Part shown: piece by piece, positions 34,927 to 44,287 of the stretch | Position numbering within the stretch: position 1 is the first letter of the stretch | How the letters are laid out: each line of letters opens with the position of its first letter | Source of the DNA: Actimicrobium sp. CCC2.4 | GTDB lineage: Bacteria > Pseudomonadota > Gammaproteobacteria > Burkholderiales > Burkholderiaceae_D | DNA length: 64,000 nt | Reading direction: 5' to 3' | Assembly (NCBI RefSeq): GCF_034347385.1 | Contig: NZ_CP133777.1 | Span: 2,480,001 to 2,544,000 of the forward strand | Notes under the pieces: model-generated | Told to the model about the DNA's origin: nothing | Database searches by the model: none | What the model saw: only the letters and a program-made list of their open reading frames with translations | Position numbers and translations under genes: made by a program

Positions 34927-36354
34927 TCAGCTTTCAGAGGAGGTACAACGGGCGGCACCGAACGACACGGTGGCGTGGATCAGAGCATCGACATCGGCGG
35001 CGGTGGTGCGGTGATTGACGATCGCGGCGCGCAGCACCAGCTGGCCATGCACTGTCGTGATCGACGGCGCGGCAATGCCGGACTCCTGCAGGTCGACCGC
35101 GATGGCGGCATTGATCCGGTCCGGATCGGCGCAGCGATAGCGGAAGCAGACGATGTTCAGCGCCACCGGCGCCATCAGTTCGAGTACCGGATGCAAGGCG
35201 ATTTGCTGCACCAGATAGCGCGCCAGCGCGCAGGTATCGGCGATCATGCGACCGAGCTGGTCGCTGCCGTAGACGGTCAGCGTGAACCAGGTCTTGAGCG
35301 CCCGGAATCCGCGCGACAGGTCCGGTCCGAAATCGCACGGCCACGGTGAACCGGCCGCCATGCCACGGGTCTCGCGGCGCAAATAGGCGGCCGGCGACGC
35401 AAAGGTATCGAGATGCTGCCGGCCATCGCGCACGATGACAAAGCCGGCGTCGTAAGGCACTTGTCCCCACTTGTGAAAATCAAAGGCAATCGAATCGGCC
35501 AGCTCGATACCGGCCAGTTGCGGCGCGATCTCCGGCGACAACATGCCGAGTGCGCCATATGCGCCATCGACATGAAACCAGATGCCGTGCCGGGCAGCGA
35601 TACCGGCAATCGCCGCCAGGTCATCGACTGCGCCGACATCGACGGTCCCGGCGGTCCCGGCAATAAAAAACGGTTGCAGGCCGGCGGCGATGTCGGCGTC
35701 GATGGCGCGTTCGAGGAGCGCGATATCCATCTCGAAGTTGGCGTTTTCGGGAATGCGGCGCAGCGCATCGAAGCCGATGCCCGTCAGATCCATGGCCTGC
35801 GCGATGCAGCCGTGCGCGCCGGCCGAGGTGTAAGCAACGAGTCGGTGTCCGTGGACGCCGCGCTCGCGCACCGGGGCGCCCAGCGCCCGCGTGCGCGCCA
35901 CCAGCAATGCAATCATGTTCGCCATCGAGGCACCGGTGACAAACAGACCGCTGGCATCGGCCGGAAAACCGAACAGCTCGCGCACCCATTGCAGCACCTG
36001 CTGCTCGACCACGATCGGCATCTGGTCGCGCCCGCCGAGGTTGGCATTGAGCCCCGCTGCCAGCAGCTCGGCCATCATCCCGACCGGTGTGCCGCCGCCT
36101 TGTACCCATCCAAAAAATCCCGGATGGGAATTCCCCGGACCATACGGCAATATGGATTGCAGGAAGGTCGCATGCGCATCGGCCAGCGTTCCGGGAGCAT
36201 GCGGCAGCGCCGCCTTGAACGCCTCGCGTGCGCTGGCCGGAATCGGTTGCCAGACCGGCCGCTCGCGCAGGTGCTGCTGATAGTCGAGCATGTCATCGAG
36301 CATGCGATGGCTTTGTGCTCTGAAGTCTTGCCAGTTGTCGGGGTCTAGGGTCAC
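34927..36354 (-). CDS. group II pyridoxal-dependent amino acid decarboxylase
   Basis: This 475-residue enzyme belongs to the aromatic-L-amino-acid/glutamate decarboxylase family. Conserved blocks are HPGFFGWVQGGGTP near the N-terminus, GLFVTGASMANMIALLVART, WFHVDGAYGALGML (PLP-binding Asp) and the PLP lysine in FDFHKWGQVPYDAGF (Lys295). The family removes carbon dioxide from amino acids such as tyrosine, tryptophan, dopa or aspartate to give amines. HKWGQ instead of the usual HKWL or HKWM marks a variant subgroup. The frame opens with GTG at 36354; the ribosome site is weak. It is the first gene of the operon with the ATP-grasp protein and the second PLP enzyme. Confidence 0.85.
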   Translation of the reverse strand: MTLDPDNWQDFRAQSHRMLDDMLDYQQHLRERPVWQPIPASAREAFKAALPHAPGTLADAHATFLQSILPYGPGNSHPGFFGWVQGGGTPVGMMAELLAAGLNANLGGRDQMPIVVEQQVLQWVRELFGFPADASGLFVTGASMANMIALLVARTRALGAPVRERGVHGHRLVAYTSAGAHGCIAQAMDLTGIGFDALRRIPENANFEMDIALLERAIDADIAAGLQPFFIAGTAGTVDVGAVDDLAAIAGIAARHGIWFHVDGAYGALGMLSPEIAPQLAGIELADSIAFDFHKWGQVPYDAGFVIVRDGRQHLDTFASPAAYLRRETRGMAAGSPWPCDFGPDLSRGFRALKTWFTLTVYGSDQLGRMIADTCALARYLVQQIALHPVLELMAPVALNIVCFRYRCADPDRINAAIAVDLQESGIAAPSITTVHGQLVLRAAIVNHRTTAADVDALIHATVSFGAARCTSSES

Positions 36355-36479
36355 GTGTGCAGTTGTCCGGAAAGCCTGCTCCAGGGTTTGGAGCCATGAC
36401 TCGGGATGATGCGTGTTCTGCGATGAAAACAGAAGCGTGAGCAGGCGCTGTTTTTACCGGCTATTTGCCGGATGACGCG

Positions 36480-37781
36480 TCAACCCGGCGACGCATCGCC
36501 GTACACACTCAGCATCAGCGGCTGGGCCAGCGTCGTATCGAAATGGATGATCTGCCGGCACATGCCGCTGTCGATGAAGTGACCGGCCGACAGCAACAGC
36601 GATCCGTTCGGCAAGAGCAGATCACAGGCCAGCGTGACGCCCGGCTGGACCATGGCGGCAGCGATTTGCACGACGATGCGTTCCGGGGACGCCGTGCCGG
36701 CAAGGCCATCGAGCAGCCGGAACAAGGCCGTGACGAGCTCCGGATCGTACTGCTTGCCACGGTCCTGCAACAGCATCTCCCGGACTTCTTCCGGCCAGAT
36801 CTTGCGCGGCAGGATCATGCCGTTTTGCAGGTTGTCGTAATCGCTGACCAGCGCCAGGATGCGCGCGCCCAGCGGGATCCCGGCCCCATTGAGCTGATCC
36901 GGATAGCCATTGCCGTCAAAGCGTTCCTGATGCGCGCGCACCAGCTTGGCCGCATTGCGCAGCTCGGCGATCGGCATCAGCAATTGCTCGCCTTCGGTCG
37001 GCACCTTGCGGTAGGCGGCACTTTGTTCGCGGCTCATGACCGCCCGCGGCACCTTGAGCATGTCATCGCTCAGTCCGATCTTGCCGATGTCGTGCATCAT
37101 CGCCGCCAGAAAAATATCCGTCGTACTCGCCTCGTCGCAGCCTAGTTGCACTGCCAGCTTGCGGGACAGATCGGCGACGCGTAGCGAATGACCGGCCAGA
37201 TTACCGCCACGCATCTCAATCAGATTGGAGAAGACCTTGATCGAAAGCAGGAAGTTGGTTTTGAGCTGGCCATTGAGTTCAACCAGGCCATCGCGCGCCT
37301 GTTCCAGTTCGGCAGTTCGTTCGCGCACCTTGTTTTCGAGGCTGGCATTGAGCGCGGCCAGCTCGGCATTCTGTGACAGCGTCAGCGCTTCCAGTCGCTT
37401 GCGCTCCTGCTCCAGCACGTGGCGTTCGAGGGCATGGCGCACCGTCAGGACGATGTCGTTATCGTCCCATGGCTTCGTGATGTAGCGATAGATTTCACCC
37501 CGGTTGATGGCATCGAGGATGGTGGCAATATCGGCATGACCGGTCAGCAGCAGACGCACCGTATCAGGCCATCTGCTACGTACCTCTTCCAGAAATTGCG
37601 CGCCACTCATCCCGGGCATGCGCATGTCGGAGATCACCAGATCGACCGGATGTTGCGCCATGATCTCGAGACCGGCGGCACCGCTCTCAGCGACCAGTAT
37701 CTCGACATGTTCTTTGCGAAACAGACGACACAACGCGGACAGAATGTTGGGCTCGTCATCAACCAGCAAAATCAGGGGCAT
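36480..37781 (-). CDS. response regulator with HD-GYP cyclic-di-GMP phosphodiesterase domain
   Basis: From ATG 37781 the protein has 433 residues. The receiver domain (1-120) has ILLVDDEPNILSALCRLFRK, with the phospho-acceptor Asp in DLVISDMRMPGMSG. A coiled linker (about 130-190) follows, then an HD-GYP domain with MMHDIGKIGLSDDML and HQERFDGNGYPDQL. RpfG-like proteins of this build hydrolyse cyclic-di-GMP under control of a partner kinase. The longer frame to 37997 overlaps the kinase gene and has no fitting N-terminus. It is the third gene of a set with a histidine kinase and a GGDEF-EAL protein, 13 bases behind the kinase. Confidence 0.92.
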   Translation of the reverse strand: MPLILLVDDEPNILSALCRLFRKEHVEILVAESGAAGLEIMAQHPVDLVISDMRMPGMSGAQFLEEVRSRWPDTVRLLLTGHADIATILDAINRGEIYRYITKPWDDNDIVLTVRHALERHVLEQERKRLEALTLSQNAELAALNASLENKVRERTAELEQARDGLVELNGQLKTNFLLSIKVFSNLIEMRGGNLAGHSLRVADLSRKLAVQLGCDEASTTDIFLAAMMHDIGKIGLSDDMLKVPRAVMSREQSAAYRKVPTEGEQLLMPIAELRNAAKLVRAHQERFDGNGYPDQLNGAGIPLGARILALVSDYDNLQNGMILPRKIWPEEVREMLLQDRGKQYDPELVTALFRLLDGLAGTASPERIVVQIAAAMVQPGVTLACDLLLPNGSLLLSAGHFIDSGMCRQIIHFDTTLAQPLMLSVYGDASPG

Positions 37782-37794
37782 ATCGGGACTCTCG

Positions 37795-39189
37795 TTAAAG
37801 GGGTTGTCGCAGCGGCAGGGTGATGCGGAACGTGGTGCCGACGCCGACCGTGCTATCGACATCGATCCGGCCATGGTGCTTGCTGACGATGCCATACGAC
37901 ATCGACAGACCCAGACCCGTACCGGTGCCGATCGGCTTGGTAGTATAAAAAGGATCAAAAATGCGCGCGGTGTTTTCTGCACTGATGCCGCAACCATCGT
38001 CGGCTACCTCGATCCAGGCGGTCTGTGACGTGCAACCGGTGCGGATCGTGATGGTGCCGCGTACCGCACCCATCGCCTGGACGGCATTGATGATGAGGTT
38101 CATGACCACCTGATTGATTTGCGAGGGCAGGCATTCGACATCCGGCAGGACGCCGAAAACGAGGATCACATCGGCTTTGTAACGCACTTCATTATTGACA
38201 ATATTGAGCGTCGAATGGATCCCCGGGTGCAGGTCAACGAGCTGCCATTGCATCGCATTGTCGACCCGTGAAAAATCTTTCAGATCCTGCACGATCTGGC
38301 GCACCCGGACTATGCCCTCCAGCGACTCGCGCATCAGCACAGGGATATCGGCCTTCAGGTAATCGAGCTCGATGCGCTCGCGCAGCGCACCCAGATCATG
38401 GCGGACCACTGCCTGGCTAATCAGCGGCTCGGCTTTTTCAAAGGCGTCCAGCATCTCCATCAATTGCGACAAGTACTGACCCAGCGTGCCGAAATTGGAA
38501 AAAATATAGCCAATCGGATTGTTGATTTCGTGCGCTACACCCGCGGCAAGCAGACCGATCGAGGAGAGTTTTTCGGCTTGCACCAGTTGTTGTTGCAGGC
38601 TTGTCAGCTGCTCATTGGCCAGCGTCAGTTCAACATTGCGTCGCATCAGCTCGGCGGTGCGTTCGATGACCAATTGCTCAAGATCGGCGCGGCCTTTTTG
38701 AAGCGCTTCCTCGGCGTGTTTTTGCGCGCTCATATCCTGCAGCATCGCAATCGCACCAACCACCTTGCCTGACCTGTCGTACATCGGCCCTGCGGAGAAC
38801 TGAATCCACTTACCGCCATGAATCATGCGCGGAAAAAAATCTTCCCCGACAAAAGTGCCGGGCATCTGCAATGAGCAAATGACCTTGCCCGGGTAATAGT
38901 GCTGGATCGGCCCGCATAAACCGCCATCAACAACCAGATCAGCCAGGACCGGCCGCTGCCTATCGTAAAAAGGTTGCCATTGATTTCGCGTGCCGAGCAT
39001 CGTCGACGCCGGCATCCCCGTCAGGATTGCGCACGCCCGGTTCCACTGCGTGATGACGTGATCCGTATCGATCGCGTACGCCGGAATCGGCGAATCCGTC
39101 AGGTGACCGACACCGTTGAAGAAGTCGCTCTGTTCGACGGCGCTCGAACTGAGGGAACAATCACACGTAGATTTGGGCAGTAATGGCAT
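37795..39189 (-). CDS. PAS-domain sensor histidine kinase
   Basis: This 464-residue kinase has an N-terminal PAS domain (about 25-140: PIPAYAIDTDHVITQWNRAC), a coiled linker, and an ordinary HisKA/HATPase core. The phosphorylated His is in GLLAAGVAHEINNPIGYIFS. The ATP-binding part shows N box MNLIINAVQAM, G1 VADDGCGISAE, F box IFDPFYTTK and G2 GTGTGLGLSMSYGI. No membrane helix is present, so the signal is cytoplasmic. Its neighbours on both sides carry receiver domains, so it probably phosphorylates both the EAL-REC protein and the HD-GYP protein. Confidence 0.92.
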   Translation of the reverse strand: MPLLPKSTCDCSLSSSAVEQSDFFNGVGHLTDSPIPAYAIDTDHVITQWNRACAILTGMPASTMLGTRNQWQPFYDRQRPVLADLVVDGGLCGPIQHYYPGKVICSLQMPGTFVGEDFFPRMIHGGKWIQFSAGPMYDRSGKVVGAIAMLQDMSAQKHAEEALQKGRADLEQLVIERTAELMRRNVELTLANEQLTSLQQQLVQAEKLSSIGLLAAGVAHEINNPIGYIFSNFGTLGQYLSQLMEMLDAFEKAEPLISQAVVRHDLGALRERIELDYLKADIPVLMRESLEGIVRVRQIVQDLKDFSRVDNAMQWQLVDLHPGIHSTLNIVNNEVRYKADVILVFGVLPDVECLPSQINQVVMNLIINAVQAMGAVRGTITIRTGCTSQTAWIEVADDGCGISAENTARIFDPFYTTKPIGTGTGLGLSMSYGIVSKHHGRIDVDSTVGVGTTFRITLPLRQPL

Positions 39190-39197
39190 GGTGGTGC

Positions 39198-41435
39198 TCA
39201 GGGTTGTGAACCGACATGGTGGTGGTGCTGCTGCTGATATTTAAGCTGGCGGATTGCCCCTGCCAGCTCAAGATTGGTGGCATAGACCGCACGCGTCAGG
39301 CGATGGTTTTCATCGGCCAGTTCCTTGCGCTGAAACGCCTCGTCGATATGGCCACGCAATTTGGTATCGTCCCAGGGCTTGGTCAAAAATTTGTAGATAT
39401 CGCCTTCATTGACGGCGTCCGTCACCGACTGCAATTCGGTGTAGCCGGACAGCACAATGCGGACTGTTTCCGGAAAACGGGTTTTTGCAATACTCAGGAA
39501 TTCGACGCCTGTCATGCCCGGCATGCGCTGGTCGGACAAGATGACATCCACCGGATGTTGTGCCAGTAGCGCAAGACCTTCGGCGCCGCTATGGGCAGTC
39601 AGAATATGGAGATCGTCGCGCCGCAACAGGCGTTTCAAGGATGCGACGATATTGACTTCGTCGTCGACCAGCAGCAAGGTGCGCCTGGCTTTTTTGGCGG
39701 TCAGCAACGAGGGTGGCAATGTCGTTCCAGCCTGCAAGAGCTCAACGAATGCGCTGGATGCCACCGGCTTTGAAAACAGAAAGCCCTGCATTTCATCACA
39801 CAGGTTGTGGCTCAAAAACCGGCATTGCTCTTCGGTTTCGACACCCTCGGCCAGCACCCTGAGTCCGAGCGTGTGCGCCATCGAAATGATCGCCTTGATG
39901 ATCGCCGCATCGTCCGAATTGTCGACCAGGTCCTTGACGAAGGAACGATCGATGATGACTTTTTTGAAGGGGAAGCGCTTCAGATAACTGATGGACGAAT
40001 AACCGGTACCGAAGTCGTCAAGCGAAAAACCAATGCCCGCGTGATGCAATTGATTCAGCGTCGCGCGTGCCGTGTTGGTGTCGTCCATCAGGACCGCTTC
40101 GGTAATTTCGAGCGTCAGCATGGATGGATCACATCCCGATACATTGAGCAGCATCATGATCTGATCGCCCAGCAGCGGATTGCGAAACTGTGCCGCCGAT
40201 ACATTCACGGCCACCGGAACGACCGGCAGGCCGTCTTCGCGCCAGGCCGCCATGTCAGTGCACACCTGTTCAATTACCCACAGGCCGATATCGTCGATCA
40301 AGCCATTTTTTTCAGCCAACGGAATAAAACGATCCGGCGCTATCTGACCCAGTTCAGGATGATTCCAGCGCGCCAGTGCTTCGACGCCAATAACCTGCCT
40401 GGTTTGTAAATTGACCTGCGCTTGATAATGGACTTCCAGTTCGCTGTTCAACATTGCGTTGCGCAGTGCCGACTCCAGGGTAATCTCTTCGTGCAGTCGC
40501 ACCGACATCGCCTCGAAGTAGAAAAGGATGGTGTTGCGACTGGTTTCCCGCGCATGTGACAAGGCCATGCCAGCGCAATGGAGTAAGGACCGCGCCGTGC
40601 GGCTATCGTCCGGAAACCTCGCCAATCCGAACGCACAGGTCAAATGAATATGTTGATCGGCCAGCGGGATGGCTTGTGCCAGCGAACGCTGGATCGCCTG
40701 ACAGCGCATTACCGCATCGCTGCGCGAGTCGGCACGCAGCATGAATGCATAGCTGCCATTGCCGTCATGACTCAGGATTTCATCGGTCTGCAGACAAGTC
40801 CCGAGTCGCTCTGCAGCCACCTGCACCAGAAAATTTTGCGAATGACCGTCCATCGAGCCGGACGCGTGCTGATGCTGGTCAATATCGATGGCGGCCACGT
40901 ACAGTGTTCCCGGACTGAAGGTGGACGCTAGTATCGTTTTGTCGAGGGTGTCGCAGAATCCAAGGTGGTCGGTCAATCCGGTCAAACTTGCATGACGGGA
41001 TGGCTGCGACGATAACTCTTCGTCATTCTTGCGCGTTGTGATGTCGGACAGCATGCCGATGAAATGCGAAACGTAGCCTTCATGATTACGAAATGGCGTG
41101 ATGCCCAGTTCGCACCAGCGCAAGGAACCGTCCTTGCGATAATTGCGCATTTCTATCGATATGGGTTGGGCGGCACTCAAGGCCGCCCGTAATTTTTTCC
41201 GTTGTGGCTCGTCGCCTGCATCGCCCTGAACGTACCAGTCAATGCGACCGGCCAGTTCCACTTCGGTGTAGCCGGTCATGCTTAAAAAGGCCGTATTGGC
41301 GTACAGGACGCGATAGTTTTCGGCGACATTCGATAAAATCAGGACGCCACAATGGCTGACATCCAAGGCCATGTAGCTGATGTCCTGCTTGATGCGAAAG
41401 CCCGTTTCATTGAGCGATTCTGCGAAACGAATCAT
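39198..41435 (-). CDS. PAS-GGDEF-EAL protein with C-terminal receiver domain
   Basis: From ATG 41435 the protein has 745 residues. In order: a PAS domain (about 25-140, YRVLYANTAFLSMTGYTEVE), a degenerate GGDEF domain (signature replaced by DGNGS, so no cyclase activity expected), an EAL domain (about 330-580) and a receiver domain (about 610-730). The EAL domain has the catalytic motif VEALARWNHPELG plus DDFGTGYSSISYLKRFPF and AEGVETEEQC, so it should hydrolyse cyclic-di-GMP. The receiver has LLLVDDEVNIVASLK and the Asp in DVILSDQRMPGMTG. A receiver at the C-terminus of an EAL protein is unusual. It starts the operon with the kinase and HD-GYP genes. Confidence 0.9.
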   Translation of the reverse strand: MIRFAESLNETGFRIKQDISYMALDVSHCGVLILSNVAENYRVLYANTAFLSMTGYTEVELAGRIDWYVQGDAGDEPQRKKLRAALSAAQPISIEMRNYRKDGSLRWCELGITPFRNHEGYVSHFIGMLSDITTRKNDEELSSQPSRHASLTGLTDHLGFCDTLDKTILASTFSPGTLYVAAIDIDQHQHASGSMDGHSQNFLVQVAAERLGTCLQTDEILSHDGNGSYAFMLRADSRSDAVMRCQAIQRSLAQAIPLADQHIHLTCAFGLARFPDDSRTARSLLHCAGMALSHARETSRNTILFYFEAMSVRLHEEITLESALRNAMLNSELEVHYQAQVNLQTRQVIGVEALARWNHPELGQIAPDRFIPLAEKNGLIDDIGLWVIEQVCTDMAAWREDGLPVVPVAVNVSAAQFRNPLLGDQIMMLLNVSGCDPSMLTLEITEAVLMDDTNTARATLNQLHHAGIGFSLDDFGTGYSSISYLKRFPFKKVIIDRSFVKDLVDNSDDAAIIKAIISMAHTLGLRVLAEGVETEEQCRFLSHNLCDEMQGFLFSKPVASSAFVELLQAGTTLPPSLLTAKKARRTLLLVDDEVNIVASLKRLLRRDDLHILTAHSGAEGLALLAQHPVDVILSDQRMPGMTGVEFLSIAKTRFPETVRIVLSGYTELQSVTDAVNEGDIYKFLTKPWDDTKLRGHIDEAFQRKELADENHRLTRAVYATNLELAGAIRQLKYQQQHHHHVGSQP

Positions 41436-41947
41436 GGCCCCGCCTATCAAATGAAGGTTCAAGTGCAACCGCATCAATTGTTACCTGCGGGAAACTTTAT
41501 CTTACATTAAGTAGATCTTTTTTACGACGACCATTTGTTGTTACTTACGGTTGATGGCGTTAATTGTCTTTGGGTTTGCCATTGTCATTCGCCATGTCCG
41601 GATTAAACGTCTACGAAACAGACGGATGGCATCGGTCCGCCAACAGACAAGTTGACGCACCCAAGCCATCAGTTGGTAAACCATTATTTTGTTTTCCATG
41701 CCAACCCTAAGTAGATTAAGCTCCTGCCAAGAATATTTCTGCAACGAAACCTCATCGTGAAGGCACCCGTTTTTCAAAAAATTCCCGGTGACGGCTTATC
41801 ACCGGCTTTCCGGAATCATGAATCGCTACGCCATGTATTACGAAAGATTGTTTTATTGACGCGGTTACGCCCTGTTGACGCACGGCGCAAAGTGACGGTG
41901 TGTCAGCACGATAGCCCACACATTTTTTAGGCACCGCCGAACCACCG
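41436..41947. other. divergent promoter region between the EAL-REC operon and the diguanylate cyclase
   Basis: About 510 AT-rich bases separate two divergent cyclic-di-GMP genes. A minus-strand frame of 78 codons at 41541-41777 has no recognisable features and is not accepted as a gene. The region must hold both promoters. No clear operator, riboswitch (including GEMM/c-di-GMP type) or terminator was recognised. Confidence 0.45.
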
Positions 41948-44287
41948 ATGAAAATACCAGTACCCGCAGATCAACAAGCCAGCATGCAAGCACTGAATCT
42001 GCGTTCGCTCTGGCAAGCTTTTTTTGTAGGTATGCTTGCACTGGTCTGCCTGCTTGGCGCGGATATCGTTGCGGAACATGCGCAGATCGACACCGAGGAG
42101 CGCAAGCAACTGACGACGCAAGCGACAGTGGTCGATCAAAATCTGACCCGTAGCCTGCTGTCGGTCAAAGCGGCCATCGATACGCTCGACCATGACTTGC
42201 CATGGATGTTGGGCCAACACGATGGCAGTCTCCTGGTGAACAACCGCTTGCAGTCGCTGGTCAATGTTCTGATCGGTGCACGGACCTTGCTCATCATGAA
42301 TGCAGATGGCGCAGTCATTGCCAGCAATCAGAGCGCGCTGATCGGACAGAATTTTCAGGAGGGGGAGCGCTTTCGTGCGATTCGTCAGGAGAGTGATCCG
42401 GCCAGGCTCGTGATCTCGTCACCATTCAGGACGCCGCTGGGGGTGTATGCGATTGGTGTCGGTAAAAAAATGGTGGATGACAAAGGCCGGTTTGCGGGTG
42501 CGATTCTGGCCATTATCGACCCTGAGTTTTTCGATATCCTGATGAATTCGGTACGCTATTCCGATGACATGCGGGCTTCGGTGATACACGGCGATGGCAA
42601 GGTGATTTTTTCGACTAACGCCTCGCTCGATACGGTTAAAACCGATCTGCACGGTCAGCCCGCCGCGTTCTTCAACCGGCATCTGGACAGTGGCCGGACG
42701 ATCAGCGTTTTTTCCGGCATCGCGACCACAACGCAGGACGAGCGACTGGCAGTCGTGCGCACGGTCGGAGCGGCTTCCGTATCGATGGACAAGCCATTGG
42801 TGATCATTATTAGCCGGGCGCACCAGATCCTTTATGCGTCATGGCGTCATCGGGCGCTCGTTAAATCGGGTTCGCTCGGTGTGTTGATTTTTCTCGGGGC
42901 AGTGGCCATCCTGTTCCATGGACGGCGTCAACGCGAGTTTGTCCGTATGGTCGCTGCGAGAGAAGCCGGGCGCCTGCATGCACAGCGCTCCGCCAGCAGC
43001 GAGCGGTTTATCCGCACCATTACGGATGCGATGCCTGGCCTCGTGGCCTACTTTGACCTCGACCTGCGCTGCCAATTCGCCAACAAAGCGTATCAGGCGT
43101 GGTATCAACAACCGGCGCAATCCATCCTTGGTCAATCCCTCCAGTCATTACTGGGAGCGACCCTGTTCGCGGCCAACGAGCGTCTCGTCAGCGCAGCCCT
43201 CGCAGGACAACATCAACAGTTCGAGCGCTTCCTGACGCGGCCGGACGGCAGTGTCGGTCATGTCCTGGCCAACTACATCCCCGACATCGATGCGGACGGT
43301 CGGATACTCGGCTTTATTATCGTGGTAGCCGACATCAAGGCCATCAAAATGGCAGAAAGCGAACTCAAGCTGGCCGCCAAAGTGTTTGCCTGCATCTCGG
43401 AAGCCATCATGGTCACCGATAGCAAAGACGTGATTTTGTCGGTCAATCCGGCTTTTACCGGTATCACCGGTTACAGCGCGCAGGAAGCCGTCGGGCAAAC
43501 CCCGGGCTTGTTGCGCTCCCCGCGTCAGTCGGCGCAGTTTTACGCCGCCAAGCAAGGTCAGATCAGGGACACGGGGCTGTGGCAGGGCGAAATATGGAGC
43601 CGGAAAAAATCAGGAGAACTTTTTCTGGAGAGGCAAACGACCACGCGGATTGCTGGCGCCCACGCCGACGAAGATCGCTATGTAGCGGTATTTCAAGACA
43701 TCACCGCTACCTGGGAAAAAAATGAACACATCCGGCAACTGGCGTTTCATGACGGATTGACCAATCTGCCAAACCGGCGCTTGCTGATGGAACGCATCGA
43801 ACGGCACATCGTCGCTGCAGGACGCCGCGCGCGTGGTCTGGCGGTCCTGTTCCTGGACCTCGATCGCTTCAAGGTAATCAACGATGACTTCGGACACGCG
43901 GCCGGTGACGAACTGCTCGTTACGGTTGCACGCAGATTACAGGGGCTGCTGCGGGAAGCGGACACCGTGGCGCGGCTGGGCGGCGATGAATTCGTCGTCC
44001 TGCTGGACAATCCGGTCAACCGGATCGAGATCGAGCGCGTCGTCCAGCTCATCATTGCCGTCGTCAATGAACCGATGGTGTCTCAGGACAAAACGGCGCG
44101 GGTCGGTACGTCGGTCGGTATTGCCGTGTATCCGGACGACGGCGCGAAGGCAACGACCTTGCTCAAGAACGCCGACCTGGCCATGTACGAGGCAAAGAAC
44201 GCCGGCCGGAATACTTTCCGTTTTTTTATGCCTGTTGAAGAATCACTTCTCGCGGTCCCTACGGGCGACGCTGGACACCGCCCCTAA
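41948..44287 (+). CDS. membrane diguanylate cyclase with sensory CACHE and two PAS domains
   Basis: This 779-residue protein makes cyclic-di-GMP from two GTP. A membrane helix near residue 25 (FFVGMLALVCLLGADIVAEH) and a second near 310 enclose a periplasmic double-CACHE-like sensor (about 50-300). Two PAS domains follow (about 350-470 and 475-600; SEAIMVTDSKDVILSVNPAF). The GGDEF domain (about 610-770) has VLFLDLDRFKVINDDFGHAA and an intact GGDEF. An inhibitory I-site RxxD (READ) lies five residues before GGDEF, so product inhibition is expected. Its 3' end overlaps the convergent gntR-type gene by four bases. Confidence 0.92.
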   Translation: MKIPVPADQQASMQALNLRSLWQAFFVGMLALVCLLGADIVAEHAQIDTEERKQLTTQATVVDQNLTRSLLSVKAAIDTLDHDLPWMLGQHDGSLLVNNRLQSLVNVLIGARTLLIMNADGAVIASNQSALIGQNFQEGERFRAIRQESDPARLVISSPFRTPLGVYAIGVGKKMVDDKGRFAGAILAIIDPEFFDILMNSVRYSDDMRASVIHGDGKVIFSTNASLDTVKTDLHGQPAAFFNRHLDSGRTISVFSGIATTTQDERLAVVRTVGAASVSMDKPLVIIISRAHQILYASWRHRALVKSGSLGVLIFLGAVAILFHGRRQREFVRMVAAREAGRLHAQRSASSERFIRTITDAMPGLVAYFDLDLRCQFANKAYQAWYQQPAQSILGQSLQSLLGATLFAANERLVSAALAGQHQQFERFLTRPDGSVGHVLANYIPDIDADGRILGFIIVVADIKAIKMAESELKLAAKVFACISEAIMVTDSKDVILSVNPAFTGITGYSAQEAVGQTPGLLRSPRQSAQFYAAKQGQIRDTGLWQGEIWSRKKSGELFLERQTTTRIAGAHADEDRYVAVFQDITATWEKNEHIRQLAFHDGLTNLPNRRLLMERIERHIVAAGRRARGLAVLFLDLDRFKVINDDFGHAAGDELLVTVARRLQGLLREADTVARLGGDEFVVLLDNPVNRIEIERVVQLIIAVVNEPMVSQDKTARVGTSVGIAVYPDDGAKATTLLKNADLAMYEAKNAGRNTFRFFMPVEESLLAVPTGDAGHRP

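Noticed and set aside
41541-41777. 78-codon minus-strand frame between two cyclic-di-GMP genes
   Set aside because: There is no ribosome site, no recognisable motif and unusual composition; it lies in the expected promoter region.
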